The notes: generated by a model not told the origin, from the sequence alone. A stretch of 6,131 nucleotides of DNA from DAOTZS01 sp034434335 (GCA_034434335.1 DAOTZS010000260.1:1-6131); one strand, 5' to 3'. Positions 1 to 5,658 are shown, counted from the first letter of the stretch. Program-made: numbers and translations.

Positions 1-2
1 GC

Positions 3-650
3 CGCTCTCAGGCTGAAAACCTGGAGGTGATCCTCGCCAACAGCCAGCGCCTGCTCAAGCTGGTGAATGAGCTGCTGGACGTGACGCGCATGGAGGCGGG
101 CAAGTTCAGGGTAGAGCTGGTCCCCATGCCGTTGGAGGTATTCCTGCATCAGTTGGTGGCTGAGGCCCGGCCTCAGGCTGAGAAACGTGGCCTGACCTTG
201 TACGAGACGATCCCCGCAGAGCTGCCGTTGGTGCTGGCCGATGGGCAACGCATTGGTCAGGTGGTCAATAATCTGCTTTCGAATGCCTTCAAGTTCACCC
301 CACCAGGTGGCAGCGTGACCCTCGAGGCTCTCGAGCTGGTTGTTGGGGCAGAGGCCGGAAGTCGTGAGCCAGGATGGGTCGGCCAGGTGGTGGCCCAACT
401 GCCGGCAGGACGCTGGGTAGTGGTGGCGGTGCACGATACAGGGATAGGGATACCTGCCAGCGAGATGCCACATCTCTTCACCCGTTTCTATCGCGGTGAA
501 GGCAGCCGGCGCCATGCGGTACAGGGCACAGGTTTGGGCCTTTACGTGGCCCGGACCATTGTGGAAGCCCACCACGGCCACATTGGCGTCGCCAGCCAGC
601 CCGGCCAGGGGAGTACCTTCTGGTTTGCCTTGCCGACCTATGAGGCGTGA
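3..650 (+). CDS. Sensor histidine kinase, C-terminal part (5'-truncated by window edge)
   Basis: This is the end of a two-component sensor kinase, which autophosphorylates a His and passes the phosphate to a response regulator. The frame is open from the left edge, so the GTG at 27 is an internal Val codon and not a start. The visible 215 residues begin in the second helix of the dimerisation domain (RLLKLVNELLDVTRMEAGK, about 50-110), so the H box lies upstream of the window. A full HATPase_c domain follows: N box QVVNNLLSNAFKFT (about 258-299), G1 box DTGIGIP (435-455), F box LFTRFYR (474-494) and G2 box GTGLGL (525-542). The domain closes with GSTFWFALP just before the TGA. The catalytic boxes look intact. 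About 20 extra residues sit between the N and G1 boxes. The sensor domain and any partner regulator are not visible, so the signal is unknown. Confidence 0.96.
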   Translation, partial: RSQAENLEVILANSQRLLKLVNELLDVTRMEAGKFRVELVPMPLEVFLHQLVAEARPQAEKRGLTLYETIPAELPLVLADGQRIGQVVNNLLSNAFKFTPPGGSVTLEALELVVGAEAGSREPGWVGQVVAQLPAGRWVVVAVHDTGIGIPASEMPHLFTRFYRGEGSRRHAVQGTGLGLYVARTIVEAHHGHIGVASQPGQGSTFWFALPTYEA

Positions 651-766
651 GGCTGCCGGGGGCCGGCGCGAGCGGGTGAAATGGGTGGGCAGGCCTCCGC
701 GTGGGGCACCAGCCAGCGAGCCTGATAGCTCTGTTTGACATCATAGAGACCAAAGTCGTTGCGCGA

Positions 767-783
767 ACGTAACTATTCAGGCC
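767..783 (+). repeat. Left terminal inverted repeat of the 767-961 element
   Basis: The sequence ACGTAACTATTCAGGCC pairs with the reverse complement of 946-961. The core GTAACTAT is identical in both copies, followed by T/C then CAG. The outer flank is GCGA at 763-766. Confidence 0.5.
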
Positions 784-803
784 GATTGAAATCGCCCCTC
801 CTG

Positions 804-840
804 GGCACTTCGTGCCGGGTGTCGGCCTCCGCCGACACCC
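804..840 (+). repeat. Two tandem hairpins inside the 767-961 element
   Basis: The first hairpin is GGCAC/GTGCC with a TTC loop (804-816). The second follows with no gap: a perfect 10-bp stem GGGTGTCGGC/GCCGACACCC with a CTCC loop (817-840). Only two T residues follow, so this is a poor intrinsic terminator. It is better read as internal structure of the repeat element. Its GGGTGT...ACACCC ends resemble those of the much longer stem at 2542-2584. Confidence 0.7.
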
Positions 841-945
841 TTCATGTGCGCATTACCGGAGAGGCCGGCGAAGGCCAACCACTGGCCGCAGGCCCCAAAA
901 GGGTGACGCCTCGGGTGAGCCCTCGGCGTGGCCCTTCCGGTCACC

Positions 946-961
946 GGCTGGATAGTTACCT
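946..961 (-). repeat. Right terminal inverted repeat of the 767-961 element
   Basis: On the + strand this reads GGCTGGATAGTTACCT, the inverse of the left end with two mismatches and one missing G. It is followed at once by GCGA (962-965), matching the tetramer on the left flank. Confidence 0.5.
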
Positions 962-1059
962 GCGAACTCCTCTCTCCTCGAAGCCTGCAGCCCCAACAGC
1001 GAGTTTCAGCTTTATCCTCCCATCGCAACAGCGGAGATTGGCCGCCCGCCGCGCCTCTA

Positions 1060-1068
1060 TGCTATAAT
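1060..1068 (+). promoter_or_regulatory. Extended -10 promoter for the solute-binding protein gene
   Basis: The sequence TGCTATAAT is a perfect extended -10 (TGn followed by TATAAT at 1063-1068). The best -35 candidate is TTGGCC at 1038-1043, 19 nt upstream. It is weak and slightly far, and the TG extension could compensate. The expected transcription start is near 1075, only about 10 nt before the proposed start codon, so the leader would be very short and begin about where the Shine-Dalgarno begins. The position is inferred, not measured. Confidence 0.6.
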
Positions 1069-1075
1069 TCGCCCC

Positions 1076-1081
1076 GGGAGG
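1076..1081 (+). promoter_or_regulatory. Ribosome binding site GGGAGG for the solute-binding protein gene
   Basis: GGGAGG lies 4 nt before the ATG at 1086, a short but usable spacing. It is the only Shine-Dalgarno-like match near the 5' end of this frame and supports 1086 as the start. A second ATG at 1091, with 9-nt spacing, opens a different frame that stops after 87 codons and looks unrelated to any family. Confidence 0.55.
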
Positions 1082-1085
1082 CGAT

Positions 1086-2483
1086 ATGCTATGCTATTTC
1101 CCTCTCGCCGGCCAGGGTTACAATGGTGCGCGGCGCGAGCACAGGCTGGCGGCAGGCAGACAGCCACTGCTGGCTCTTGTGCTCATGGGCATGCTCATGG
1201 TATGCGTGGGTGGTTGCGGCAGGAGAACAACTCCCGCCCCAACACCTTTGCCCACACCGACCGCAACTGTCGCGCCGCTGCGGACCGTCGAGCCTACCCG
1301 TGCTGGCGCGGCAGAGGAGAACAGCGTCCTGACCCTTACCTGGTGGACCCCTGAGTTCGTCAGCCCCCAGGCGCGCGAGCCGGCAGGCTCTTTGCTGGCC
1401 CAGTACCTGGCCGATTTTGAGGCCGCATATGAGGGCCGGGTGCGGGTCGTGCCGGTGCTGAAGGCCCGGTATGGCCGGGGTGGGCTGTTTGACTTCCTGC
1501 GTGCTGCTCAGCCGGTTGCGCCGGGGATCTTGCCGGACATCGTGACTCTGGACATCGTCGAGCTGCCTGCAGCCGGGGGCCTGGGCCTCCTCCAGCCCCT
1601 TGACAACCTCCTCGACGGGCAAACCCTGGCCCGGCTCTATCCGTTTGCCAGGCAGGCCGGCCAGTTCACGGAGCATCTGCTGGCTGTCCAATTCATCGCC
1701 GACCTGCAACATGTGGGGTACATCCGCAGCCGCGTCGAGAATCCACCCGACACCTGGGACGCTCTACTGGCCGGCCGTATGCCTTATCTCTTTCCCATTG
1801 CCAGCCCCCAACCGCTTTCCGCGCTCGCTCCAGCCGAGGATGTGCAGCCGGTCTTCATCAGCCACTATCTGTCGGCCGGCGGCAGGCTGGATCTTACCAC
1901 TCATCAGTTAGTCCTGGAGGAACAGCCGTTGCTGCAGACGTTGTCGTTCTATGCTGCTGCACGGGATGCCGGGATCCTGCCTGCAGAGGCAGCAGAGGTA
2001 AAGGAGCTAGACGAGATTTGGCCTGTGTATGTACGGGGTGTAGTACCCATCGCCCAGGTCAGCGTGCAGCGTTTTCTGGCCGAGCGCGCCAATCTGCCTA
2101 ACATCGGGTTCGCGGCCACACCGGGGCTCTCTGGCCCCGCGCCGGCGGTCAGCACTGGCTGGGCGCTGGCTGTCGTCACGCCAGACCCGGCGCGCCAACA
2201 GGCCGCGGCGGCCTGGATCGCCTGGCTTCTCCAGCCAGAGCGCGCTGGCCGCCTTGCTGCGGCCATTGGCTGGCTGCCCACCTCGGCCGAGGCGCTGCAA
2301 GTAGCCGGGTCTGACCCTTACTACCAATTTCTCGACGAACAGCTTGCCACGGCAGCCTGCCACCCGGCCGGTGCAGAATACAGTCAGGTGGCGCCTCGGT
2401 TGCATAAAGCGGTAGAGGCTGTATTGAAAAGTGGTGCGGCGCCAGAGGAGGCGGTGGAGGCTGCGCTTGGCATGCCCAGATGA
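1086..2483 (+). CDS. Extracellular solute-binding lipoprotein (ABC importer family 1 type)
   Basis: The 465-residue product is probably a membrane-anchored substrate-binding protein of a sugar-type ABC importer. A basic stretch (RREHR, residues 16-20) precedes a hydrophobic core (28-43) and a lipobox VGGC with the lipidated Cys at residue 44. A Thr/Pro-rich tether follows (about 48-70). The mature part starts with LTLTWWTPE (83-90). It carries family-typical stretches ILPDIVTLDIVELPAAGGLGLLQPLD (148-173), VGYIRSRVENPPDTWDALL (210-228) and, near the C-terminus, STGWALAVVTPDPARQQAAAAWIAWLLQPE (356-385). The N-region is long for a signal peptide, but no better later start has a ribosome binding site. 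Family 1 proteins usually sit beside two permease genes, and none is visible. The ligand cannot be read from the sequence. The gene has its own promoter and is followed by a large palindrome. Confidence 0.85.
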   Translation: MLCYFPLAGQGYNGARREHRLAAGRQPLLALVLMGMLMVCVGGCGRRTTPAPTPLPTPTATVAPLRTVEPTRAGAAEENSVLTLTWWTPEFVSPQAREPAGSLLAQYLADFEAAYEGRVRVVPVLKARYGRGGLFDFLRAAQPVAPGILPDIVTLDIVELPAAGGLGLLQPLDNLLDGQTLARLYPFARQAGQFTEHLLAVQFIADLQHVGYIRSRVENPPDTWDALLAGRMPYLFPIASPQPLSALAPAEDVQPVFISHYLSAGGRLDLTTHQLVLEEQPLLQTLSFYAAARDAGILPAEAAEVKELDEIWPVYVRGVVPIAQVSVQRFLAERANLPNIGFAATPGLSGPAPAVSTGWALAVVTPDPARQQAAAAWIAWLLQPERAGRLAAAIGWLPTSAEALQVAGSDPYYQFLDEQLATAACHPAGAEYSQVAPRLHKAVEAVLKSGAAPEEAVEAALGMPR

Positions 2484-2541
2484 GGTTCGACTGCCCCCTC
2501 CCCCGCTCGCCTTTGGCGGCAGGAGAGGGGAGGGGAGAAAA

Positions 2542-2584
2542 GGGTGTTTGCGACGGCGGCCGAAGGCCGCCGTCGCAAACACCC
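2542..2584 (+). repeat. Perfect 20-bp stem with 3-nt loop at the centre of the palindrome
   Basis: The left arm 2542-2561 (GGGTGTTTGCGACGGCGGCC) and right arm 2565-2584 are exact reverse complements around a GAA loop. As RNA this would be a very stable hairpin 59 nt after the lipoprotein stop codon. It could block 3' exonucleases or slow polymerase. No T run follows (the next bases are CCTCATAA), so it is not a canonical intrinsic terminator. Confidence 0.9.
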
Positions 2585-2665
2585 CCTCATAATCCCCCCT
2601 CTCCCCTGGCCGCAGGCCAAGGGCCACGCCCCGAGGGAAGAGGGGAGACGAAGGGGGGTGAGGGG
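2583..2665 (+). repeat. Second large stem, right half of the palindrome
   Basis: The left arm 2583-2607 consists of CCCCTCA, TAAT, CCCCCC and TCTCCCCT. The right arm 2641-2665 consists of AGGGGAGA, CGAA, GGGGGG and TGAGGGG. They pair over 21 bp, interrupted only by the 4x4 internal loop TAAT/CGAA. The 33-nt apex contains the small hairpin GGCC-GCA-GGCC (2608-2618). This stem shares two bases with the right arm of the 2542-2584 stem, so the two compete only at the junction. Confidence 0.8.
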
Positions 2666-2733
2666 CAATGAAGCCCCGAGGTGGCAGAAAGTGCCAGCCA
2701 ATTTTGAACCATCCCGAGTTCAGCATTGAAATC

Positions 2734-2739
2734 AGAGGT
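2734..2739 (+). promoter_or_regulatory. Ribosome binding site AGAGGT that fixes the start at 2746
   Basis: AGAGGT lies 6 nt before the ATG at 2746. The in-frame ATG at 2668 has no properly spaced site and falls in the loop of a small GGGGC/GCCCC hairpin (2662-2677). The protein sequence also begins to match its family only from 2746. Confidence 0.65.
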
Positions 2740-2745
2740 CTAGCC

Positions 2746-4998
2746 ATGACATACCAGGCTATCGGCAAAAGCATCGCTCGCGTTGATGCACCTGCCAAAG
2801 TAACCGGCCGTGCCCTCTACCCGGGCGACATCACCTATCCTGACATGCTCTACATGGCGACCCTCTTCGCCGGCCGGCCGCACGCTCGCATCCTGCGCCT
2901 GGACACTTCGGCGGCCGAGGCCGCTGAGGGGGTGGTGGCCGTCTTCACGGCCAAAGATGTGCCGGTGAACGAGTATGGCCTGCAGATCAACGATCAACCT
3001 GTTCTGTGCGGGCCAGGGTCGAGCAAACCTGGCGCGGATGTGGTGCGCTTTGTGGGGGACCAGGTGGCGCTGGTCGTGGCCGAGAGCGAGGCCCAGGCGC
3101 GCGCGGCCTGCCGGCTGATCCACATCGAGTGGGAAGACCTCCCCCTGGTGCTTGACCCGGAAGAGGCGATGCAGCCGGGAGCCTACCAGTTGCATCCTCA
3201 CTGCCCTGACAACGTCGCCTATCGCTATCGTGTCCGGAAAGGGGATGTGGAGGCCGGATTCCGCCAGGCAGACGTGGTGGTAGAGAGCATCTACCGGACC
3301 CCGGTGCAGGAACACGCCTATCTCCAGCCCGAGGCAGGGGTAGCCTACATTGATGAGCAGGGCAGGGTGACCGTAGAGGTGGCAGGACAGTGGACTCATA
3401 CGGACCAGAAGCAGATCGCCCATGCCCTTGACCTGCCCCTGGAGCAGGTGCGGGTGATTTACCCTGCCATCGGCGGCGCGTTCGGCGGCCGCGAGGATAT
3501 GTCGGTGCAGATCACCCTGGCGCTGGCGGCCTGGCGCCTGGCCCAGGCCGGTATCCGCCGGCCTGTGAAGACGGTATGGACCCGGGAAGAGTCCATCATT
3601 GGCCATGGCAAGCGCCACCCCATGAAGATCTGGGCCAGATGGGGTGCCCGCCGCGACGGCACCCTGGTTGCGGCGCAGGTGAAGATCATCGCCGACGCCG
3701 GCGCTTACATGTACACCAGCAACAAGGTGCTGGGCAACACCACTCTAACCTGCACCGGCCCCTACGAGATCCCGAACGTGGCCGTAGACACCTATGCCGT
3801 CTACACCAACAACATACCCTCCGCGGCGTTCCGTGGTTTCGGCGCGCCCCAGGGCTGCTTCGTCGCTGAGAGCCAGATGGATAAACTGGCCGAAGCCTTG
3901 GGCATGGACCCCGTCGAGCTGCGGCTGAAAAACGTGCTGGCTGAAGGCCGCCTCCTCAGCACCGGCACCCCCGTCCCTGGCGGCGTGGGGCTGACCCAGG
4001 CCATCATCGCCGCGGCCAGGGCGGCTGGCTGGACGCAAGACGCGGCCGGCCATTGGCATCGGCCGCCTTCGTATTCTGAGAAACCGATCCAGGATGCGAA
4101 GCCCGAAATCCGCAAAGGGGTGGGCTTTGCCTGCGGCTTCAAAAACGTTGGCTTCTCCTTCGGCTACCAGGAGAACAGCTACGCCCGCATCGAGCTACGC
4201 GGAGGGGCGGAGATCCAGGAGGCGATCGTCTACTATGCGGGTGCCGAGGTAGGGCAGGGCAGCCATACCGTGGTGGTCCAGATGGCGGCTGAGGCCTTGG
4301 GCCTTCCTGTCAGCAAGGTTCGCCTCATCACGTCGGACACGGCCCTGATGGGCGATGCGGGCAGCGCGTCAGCTTCGCGGTTGACCTACATGGCTGGCAA
4401 CGCGGTGCGGGGCGCGGCGCAGAAAGCCCTGGCCGCCTGGCGCAATGAAGAGCGGCCGGCCGTGGGGGAGTACGTCTATCTGGCCCCTAAGACTACCCCC
4501 CTGGATAAGGAGACCGGCCACGGCACCCCCAACTTCGCCTACGGCTACGTGGCCCAGGCCGCGTTCGTGGCGGTGGACACCGAAACCGGCCAGGTGCGGG
4601 TAGAACGTTTCGTGTGCGCGGATGATGTGGGCCAGGCGATCAACCCCCAACAGGTGATTGGCCAGATCGAGGGGGGAGTGGTCCAGGCCCTGGGCTATGC
4701 CCTGATGGAAGACTTCAAGACCGAGCAGGGTCGTGTGCTCACCGACCGGCTGAGCACCTACCTTATCCCGACCGTGCTCGACGTGCCCGAGCGGCTGGAC
4801 CCCATCATTGTACAGGTGCCCGACCCGAACGGGCCCTGGGGCGCGCGCGGTGTAGGGGAGATGCCCTACCTCCCGGTCGCCGCGGCCGTGACAGCCGCAG
4901 TCTACGATGCCATCGGTGTGCGTTTCGATGAGTTTCCCCTGACGCCGGAGCGGGTCTGGCGTGGCCTGCGCGGTCGGGCAAAGGTGTCTGACATGTAA
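2746..4998 (+). CDS. Xanthine dehydrogenase/aldehyde oxidase family, molybdopterin-binding subunit
   Basis: This 750-residue protein is the catalytic large subunit of a molybdenum hydroxylase, which hydroxylates an aromatic N-heterocycle or oxidises an aldehyde using water. The N-terminal domain opens with IGKSIARVDAPAKVTGRALYPGDI (6-29), the family hallmark. By alignment from memory to bovine xanthine oxidase, three active-site residues are kept: Glu250 in GGAFGGRE (E802), Arg363 in AFRGFGAPQG (R880) and Glu705 in GVGE (E1261). Cofactor loops GAEVGQGSHT (499-508) and SDTALMGDAGSASASR (530-545) are present. The AYRCSFR loop of CO dehydrogenase is absent, so it is not CoxL. Length is normal for a stand-alone large subunit, with no fused [2Fe-2S] or FAD domain. 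The usual small and medium subunit genes are on neither side. The Glu/Arg pair favours a purine-like substrate, but this is only suggestive. The start at 2746 removes 26 residues from the longest open frame. Confidence 0.93.
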   Translation: MTYQAIGKSIARVDAPAKVTGRALYPGDITYPDMLYMATLFAGRPHARILRLDTSAAEAAEGVVAVFTAKDVPVNEYGLQINDQPVLCGPGSSKPGADVVRFVGDQVALVVAESEAQARAACRLIHIEWEDLPLVLDPEEAMQPGAYQLHPHCPDNVAYRYRVRKGDVEAGFRQADVVVESIYRTPVQEHAYLQPEAGVAYIDEQGRVTVEVAGQWTHTDQKQIAHALDLPLEQVRVIYPAIGGAFGGREDMSVQITLALAAWRLAQAGIRRPVKTVWTREESIIGHGKRHPMKIWARWGARRDGTLVAAQVKIIADAGAYMYTSNKVLGNTTLTCTGPYEIPNVAVDTYAVYTNNIPSAAFRGFGAPQGCFVAESQMDKLAEALGMDPVELRLKNVLAEGRLLSTGTPVPGGVGLTQAIIAAARAAGWTQDAAGHWHRPPSYSEKPIQDAKPEIRKGVGFACGFKNVGFSFGYQENSYARIELRGGAEIQEAIVYYAGAEVGQGSHTVVVQMAAEALGLPVSKVRLITSDTALMGDAGSASASRLTYMAGNAVRGAAQKALAAWRNEERPAVGEYVYLAPKTTPLDKETGHGTPNFAYGYVAQAAFVAVDTETGQVRVERFVCADDVGQAINPQQVIGQIEGGVVQALGYALMEDFKTEQGRVLTDRLSTYLIPTVLDVPERLDPIIVQVPDPNGPWGARGVGEMPYLPVAAAVTAAVYDAIGVRFDEFPLTPERVWRGLRGRAKVSDM

Positions 4999-5072
4999 TC
5001 CACCAATCATTGCACAGAAAGGAGGCCGTACACGGCGGCCGGATGGTCGGCTGGCGTGTACACAGGACGAAC
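4999..5072. other. 74-nt leader before the nitroreductase with an oddly placed strong Shine-Dalgarno
   Basis: AAAGGAGG (5018-5025) is nearly a full anti-16S match, yet no ATG, GTG or TTG lies 4-12 nt after it. The next in-frame ATG is at 5043, 17 nt away. A hairpin GGCCG/CGGCC (5024-5028 with 5036-5040) lies between them. The alternative pairing GTACACG/CGTGTAC (5028-5034 with 5055-5061) overlaps it and is mutually exclusive with it. No promoter was recognised, so the gene is probably read through from the molybdo-hydroxylase gene. Confidence 0.4.
5064..5067 (+). promoter_or_regulatory. Ribosome binding site AGGA for the start at 5073
   Basis: AGGA lies 5 nt before the ATG at 5073. It is short, but it is placed correctly for the start at which the nitroreductase family alignment begins (MLKDLVLKNRSYRRF). 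Confidence 0.45.
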
Positions 5073-5651
5073 ATGTTGAAGGACCTGGTGCTCAAGAATC
5101 GCAGTTATCGTCGCTTCTATCAAGATCAACCCATCACCCTGGAGACGCTGCGCCAGCTGGTGGAACTGGCGCGGCTGGCGCCTTCAGCGCGCAACATGCA
5201 GCCGCTCAAGTACGTGCTCTGTGCCGACCCGGCTACCAACGCCGCCATCTTTCCCACTCTGGCCTGGGCCGGCTATCTCAAGGATTGGCCTGGGCCGGCT
5301 GAAGGCGAGCGCCCCACCGCCTACATCGTCGTCCTCGGCGACACGGCCCTCAGCCACTCCTTCGATGTGGACGAGGGGCTGGCGATTGAGAACATCTTGT
5401 TGGGCGCGGTCGAAAGGGGGCTGGGAGGCTGCATCATCGGCTCAGTGCAGCGAGAGGAGGTCCGCCGCATCCTGGGCATCCCGCTCCGCTACGAGATCCT
5501 GCACGTGCTGGCCCTGGGCAAGCCTAAGGAGACGGTCGTGCTGGAGGCTGTCGGCCCCGACGGCGACATCAAGTACTGGCGTGATGCGCAGGGGGTCCAC
5601 CACGTGCCCAAGCGCGGCCTGGACGAGCTGATCCTGATGGAGAAGGGCTAG
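5073..5651 (+). CDS. Nitroreductase family protein (FMN-dependent oxidoreductase)
   Basis: The 192-residue product belongs to the nitroreductase fold family: FMN-binding homodimers that move hydride from NAD(P)H to nitro compounds, quinones or other acceptors. The N-terminus LKNRSYRRF (7-15) is the typical FMN phosphate-binding segment. ARLAPSARNMQPLKYVL (33-49) is the second flavin-contact region. A helix with a Gly-rich turn follows (GLAIENILLGAVERGLGGCIIGSV, 102-125), then LALGKPKE (146-153) and a C-terminal tail DIKYWRDAQGVHHVPKR (165-181) that I recall from a subgroup of anaerobe and thermophile homologues. Length fits the short-form family. Earlier in-frame starts exist at ATG 5043 (+10 residues) and TTG 5010 (+21 residues), but the added residues look unlike the family. 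The gene is 74 nt after the molybdo-hydroxylase and 7 nt before the methyltransferase. The physiological substrate is unknown, and a role in accepting electrons from the upstream enzyme would be speculation. Confidence 0.9.
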   Translation: MLKDLVLKNRSYRRFYQDQPITLETLRQLVELARLAPSARNMQPLKYVLCADPATNAAIFPTLAWAGYLKDWPGPAEGERPTAYIVVLGDTALSHSFDVDEGLAIENILLGAVERGLGGCIIGSVQREEVRRILGIPLRYEILHVLALGKPKETVVLEAVGPDGDIKYWRDAQGVHHVPKRGLDELILMEKG

Positions 5652-5653
5652 GA
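5650..5653 (+). promoter_or_regulatory. Ribosome binding site AGGA overlapping the nitroreductase stop
   Basis: AGGA (5650-5653) shares two bases with the TAG stop (5649-5651) and lies 5 nt before the ATG at 5659. This arrangement is typical of translational coupling within an operon and fixes the methyltransferase start. Confidence 0.6.
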
Positions 5654-5658
5654 ACCTG

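Larger units (their letters stand above)
767..961. mobile_element. Candidate miniature inverted-repeat element (MITE-like, non-coding)
   Basis: The ends form imperfect terminal inverted repeats. The left end 767-783 reads ACGTAACTATTCAGGCC, and the reverse complement of the right end 946-961 reads AGGTAACTATCCAGCC. Fourteen positions agree with one single-base gap. The tetramer GCGA directly abuts both outer ends (763-766 and 962-965), as expected of a target-site duplication. The roughly 195-bp interior has no coding potential and is rich in hairpins (804-816, 817-840, 906-929). Small non-coding elements with terminal inverted repeats and short target duplications are the definition of MITEs, which are moved by a transposase encoded elsewhere. 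No transposase is present here. A four-base duplication could arise by chance, so other genomic copies are needed as proof. Confidence 0.5.
651..1085. other. Non-coding gap between the kinase and solute-binding protein genes
   Basis: I see no believable gene in these 435 bases. Short open frames on both strands encode low-complexity Arg/Pro/Ser-rich peptides without family resemblance and without good ribosome binding sites. The first 115 bases hold only a small GC hairpin (655-667, 5-bp stem, no T tract). The middle holds the inverted-repeat element described separately (about 767-961). The last 50 bases hold the promoter and ribosome binding site of the downstream lipoprotein gene. No tRNA or other structured RNA gene was recognised. 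Confidence 0.75.
2492..2667. repeat. Long imperfect palindromic repeat element (about 176 bp)
   Basis: The whole gap is one imperfect inverted repeat. The left edge reads TGCCCCCTCCCCC, and the reverse complement of the right edge reads TGCCCCTCACCCCCC. Further inward, GCCTTTGGC on the left matches GCCCTTGGC on the reverse-complemented right, then G-rich tracts match, and the centre is a perfect 20-bp stem. The right half is about 30 nt longer. No target-site duplication is evident. C/G-tract palindromes like this are common between genes in Chloroflexota genomes (background knowledge, not tested here). Possible roles are a MITE-like element, a transcription terminator without a T tract, or both. 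Open frames crossing it (such as the one starting at 2480) encode only repeat-derived Pro/Arg/Gly strings. Confidence 0.75.

Noticed and set aside
735..740. Perfect TTGACA -35 hexamer
   Set aside because: At 16-18 nt downstream there is no -10-like sequence (bases near 757-763 read CGTTGCG). The nearest AT-rich stretch, around 770-777, is too far and belongs to the repeat end.
817..840. 10-bp hairpin as an intrinsic terminator for the kinase gene
   Set aside because: It lies 167 nt after the stop and is followed by only two T residues. It fits better as internal structure of the repeat element.
2480..2729. Small + strand open frames (2480-2671 and 2544-2729)
   Set aside because: They consist almost entirely of translated palindromic repeat, giving Pro/Arg/Gly strings, and lack sensible ribosome binding sites.
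2704..2732. Possible promoter before the molybdo-hydroxylase (TTGAAC at 2704-2709)
   Set aside because: No acceptable -10 lies at a workable spacing. The best candidate (CATTGA/TTGAAA, about 2724-2732) is a poor match.
2668..2745. N-terminal extension of the molybdo-hydroxylase from the ATG at 2668
   Set aside because: It has no properly spaced ribosome binding site, its first bases abut the palindrome, and the 26 added residues do not resemble the family. The ATG at 2746 has AGAGGT 6 nt upstream and starts where the family match begins.
2007..3618. Long open frames on the - strand (2007-2798 and 2740-3618, 263 and 292 codons)
   Set aside because: They lie opposite the solute-binding protein and molybdo-hydroxylase genes, and the first also crosses the palindrome. 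Their translations are low-complexity Arg/Gly/Ala/His strings with no recognisable family. Long antisense frames are expected in GC-rich genes.
3481..3870. CoxL-type CO dehydrogenase identity for the molybdo-hydroxylase
   Set aside because: The CoxL active-site loop AYRCSFR with its copper-binding Cys is absent. The equivalent place reads AAFRGFGAPQG, as in xanthine dehydrogenase-type enzymes.
4369..5010. Open frame on the - strand of 213 codons
   Set aside because: It lies wholly opposite the 3' part of the molybdo-hydroxylase, whose protein match is unambiguous. The antisense translation has no family resemblance.
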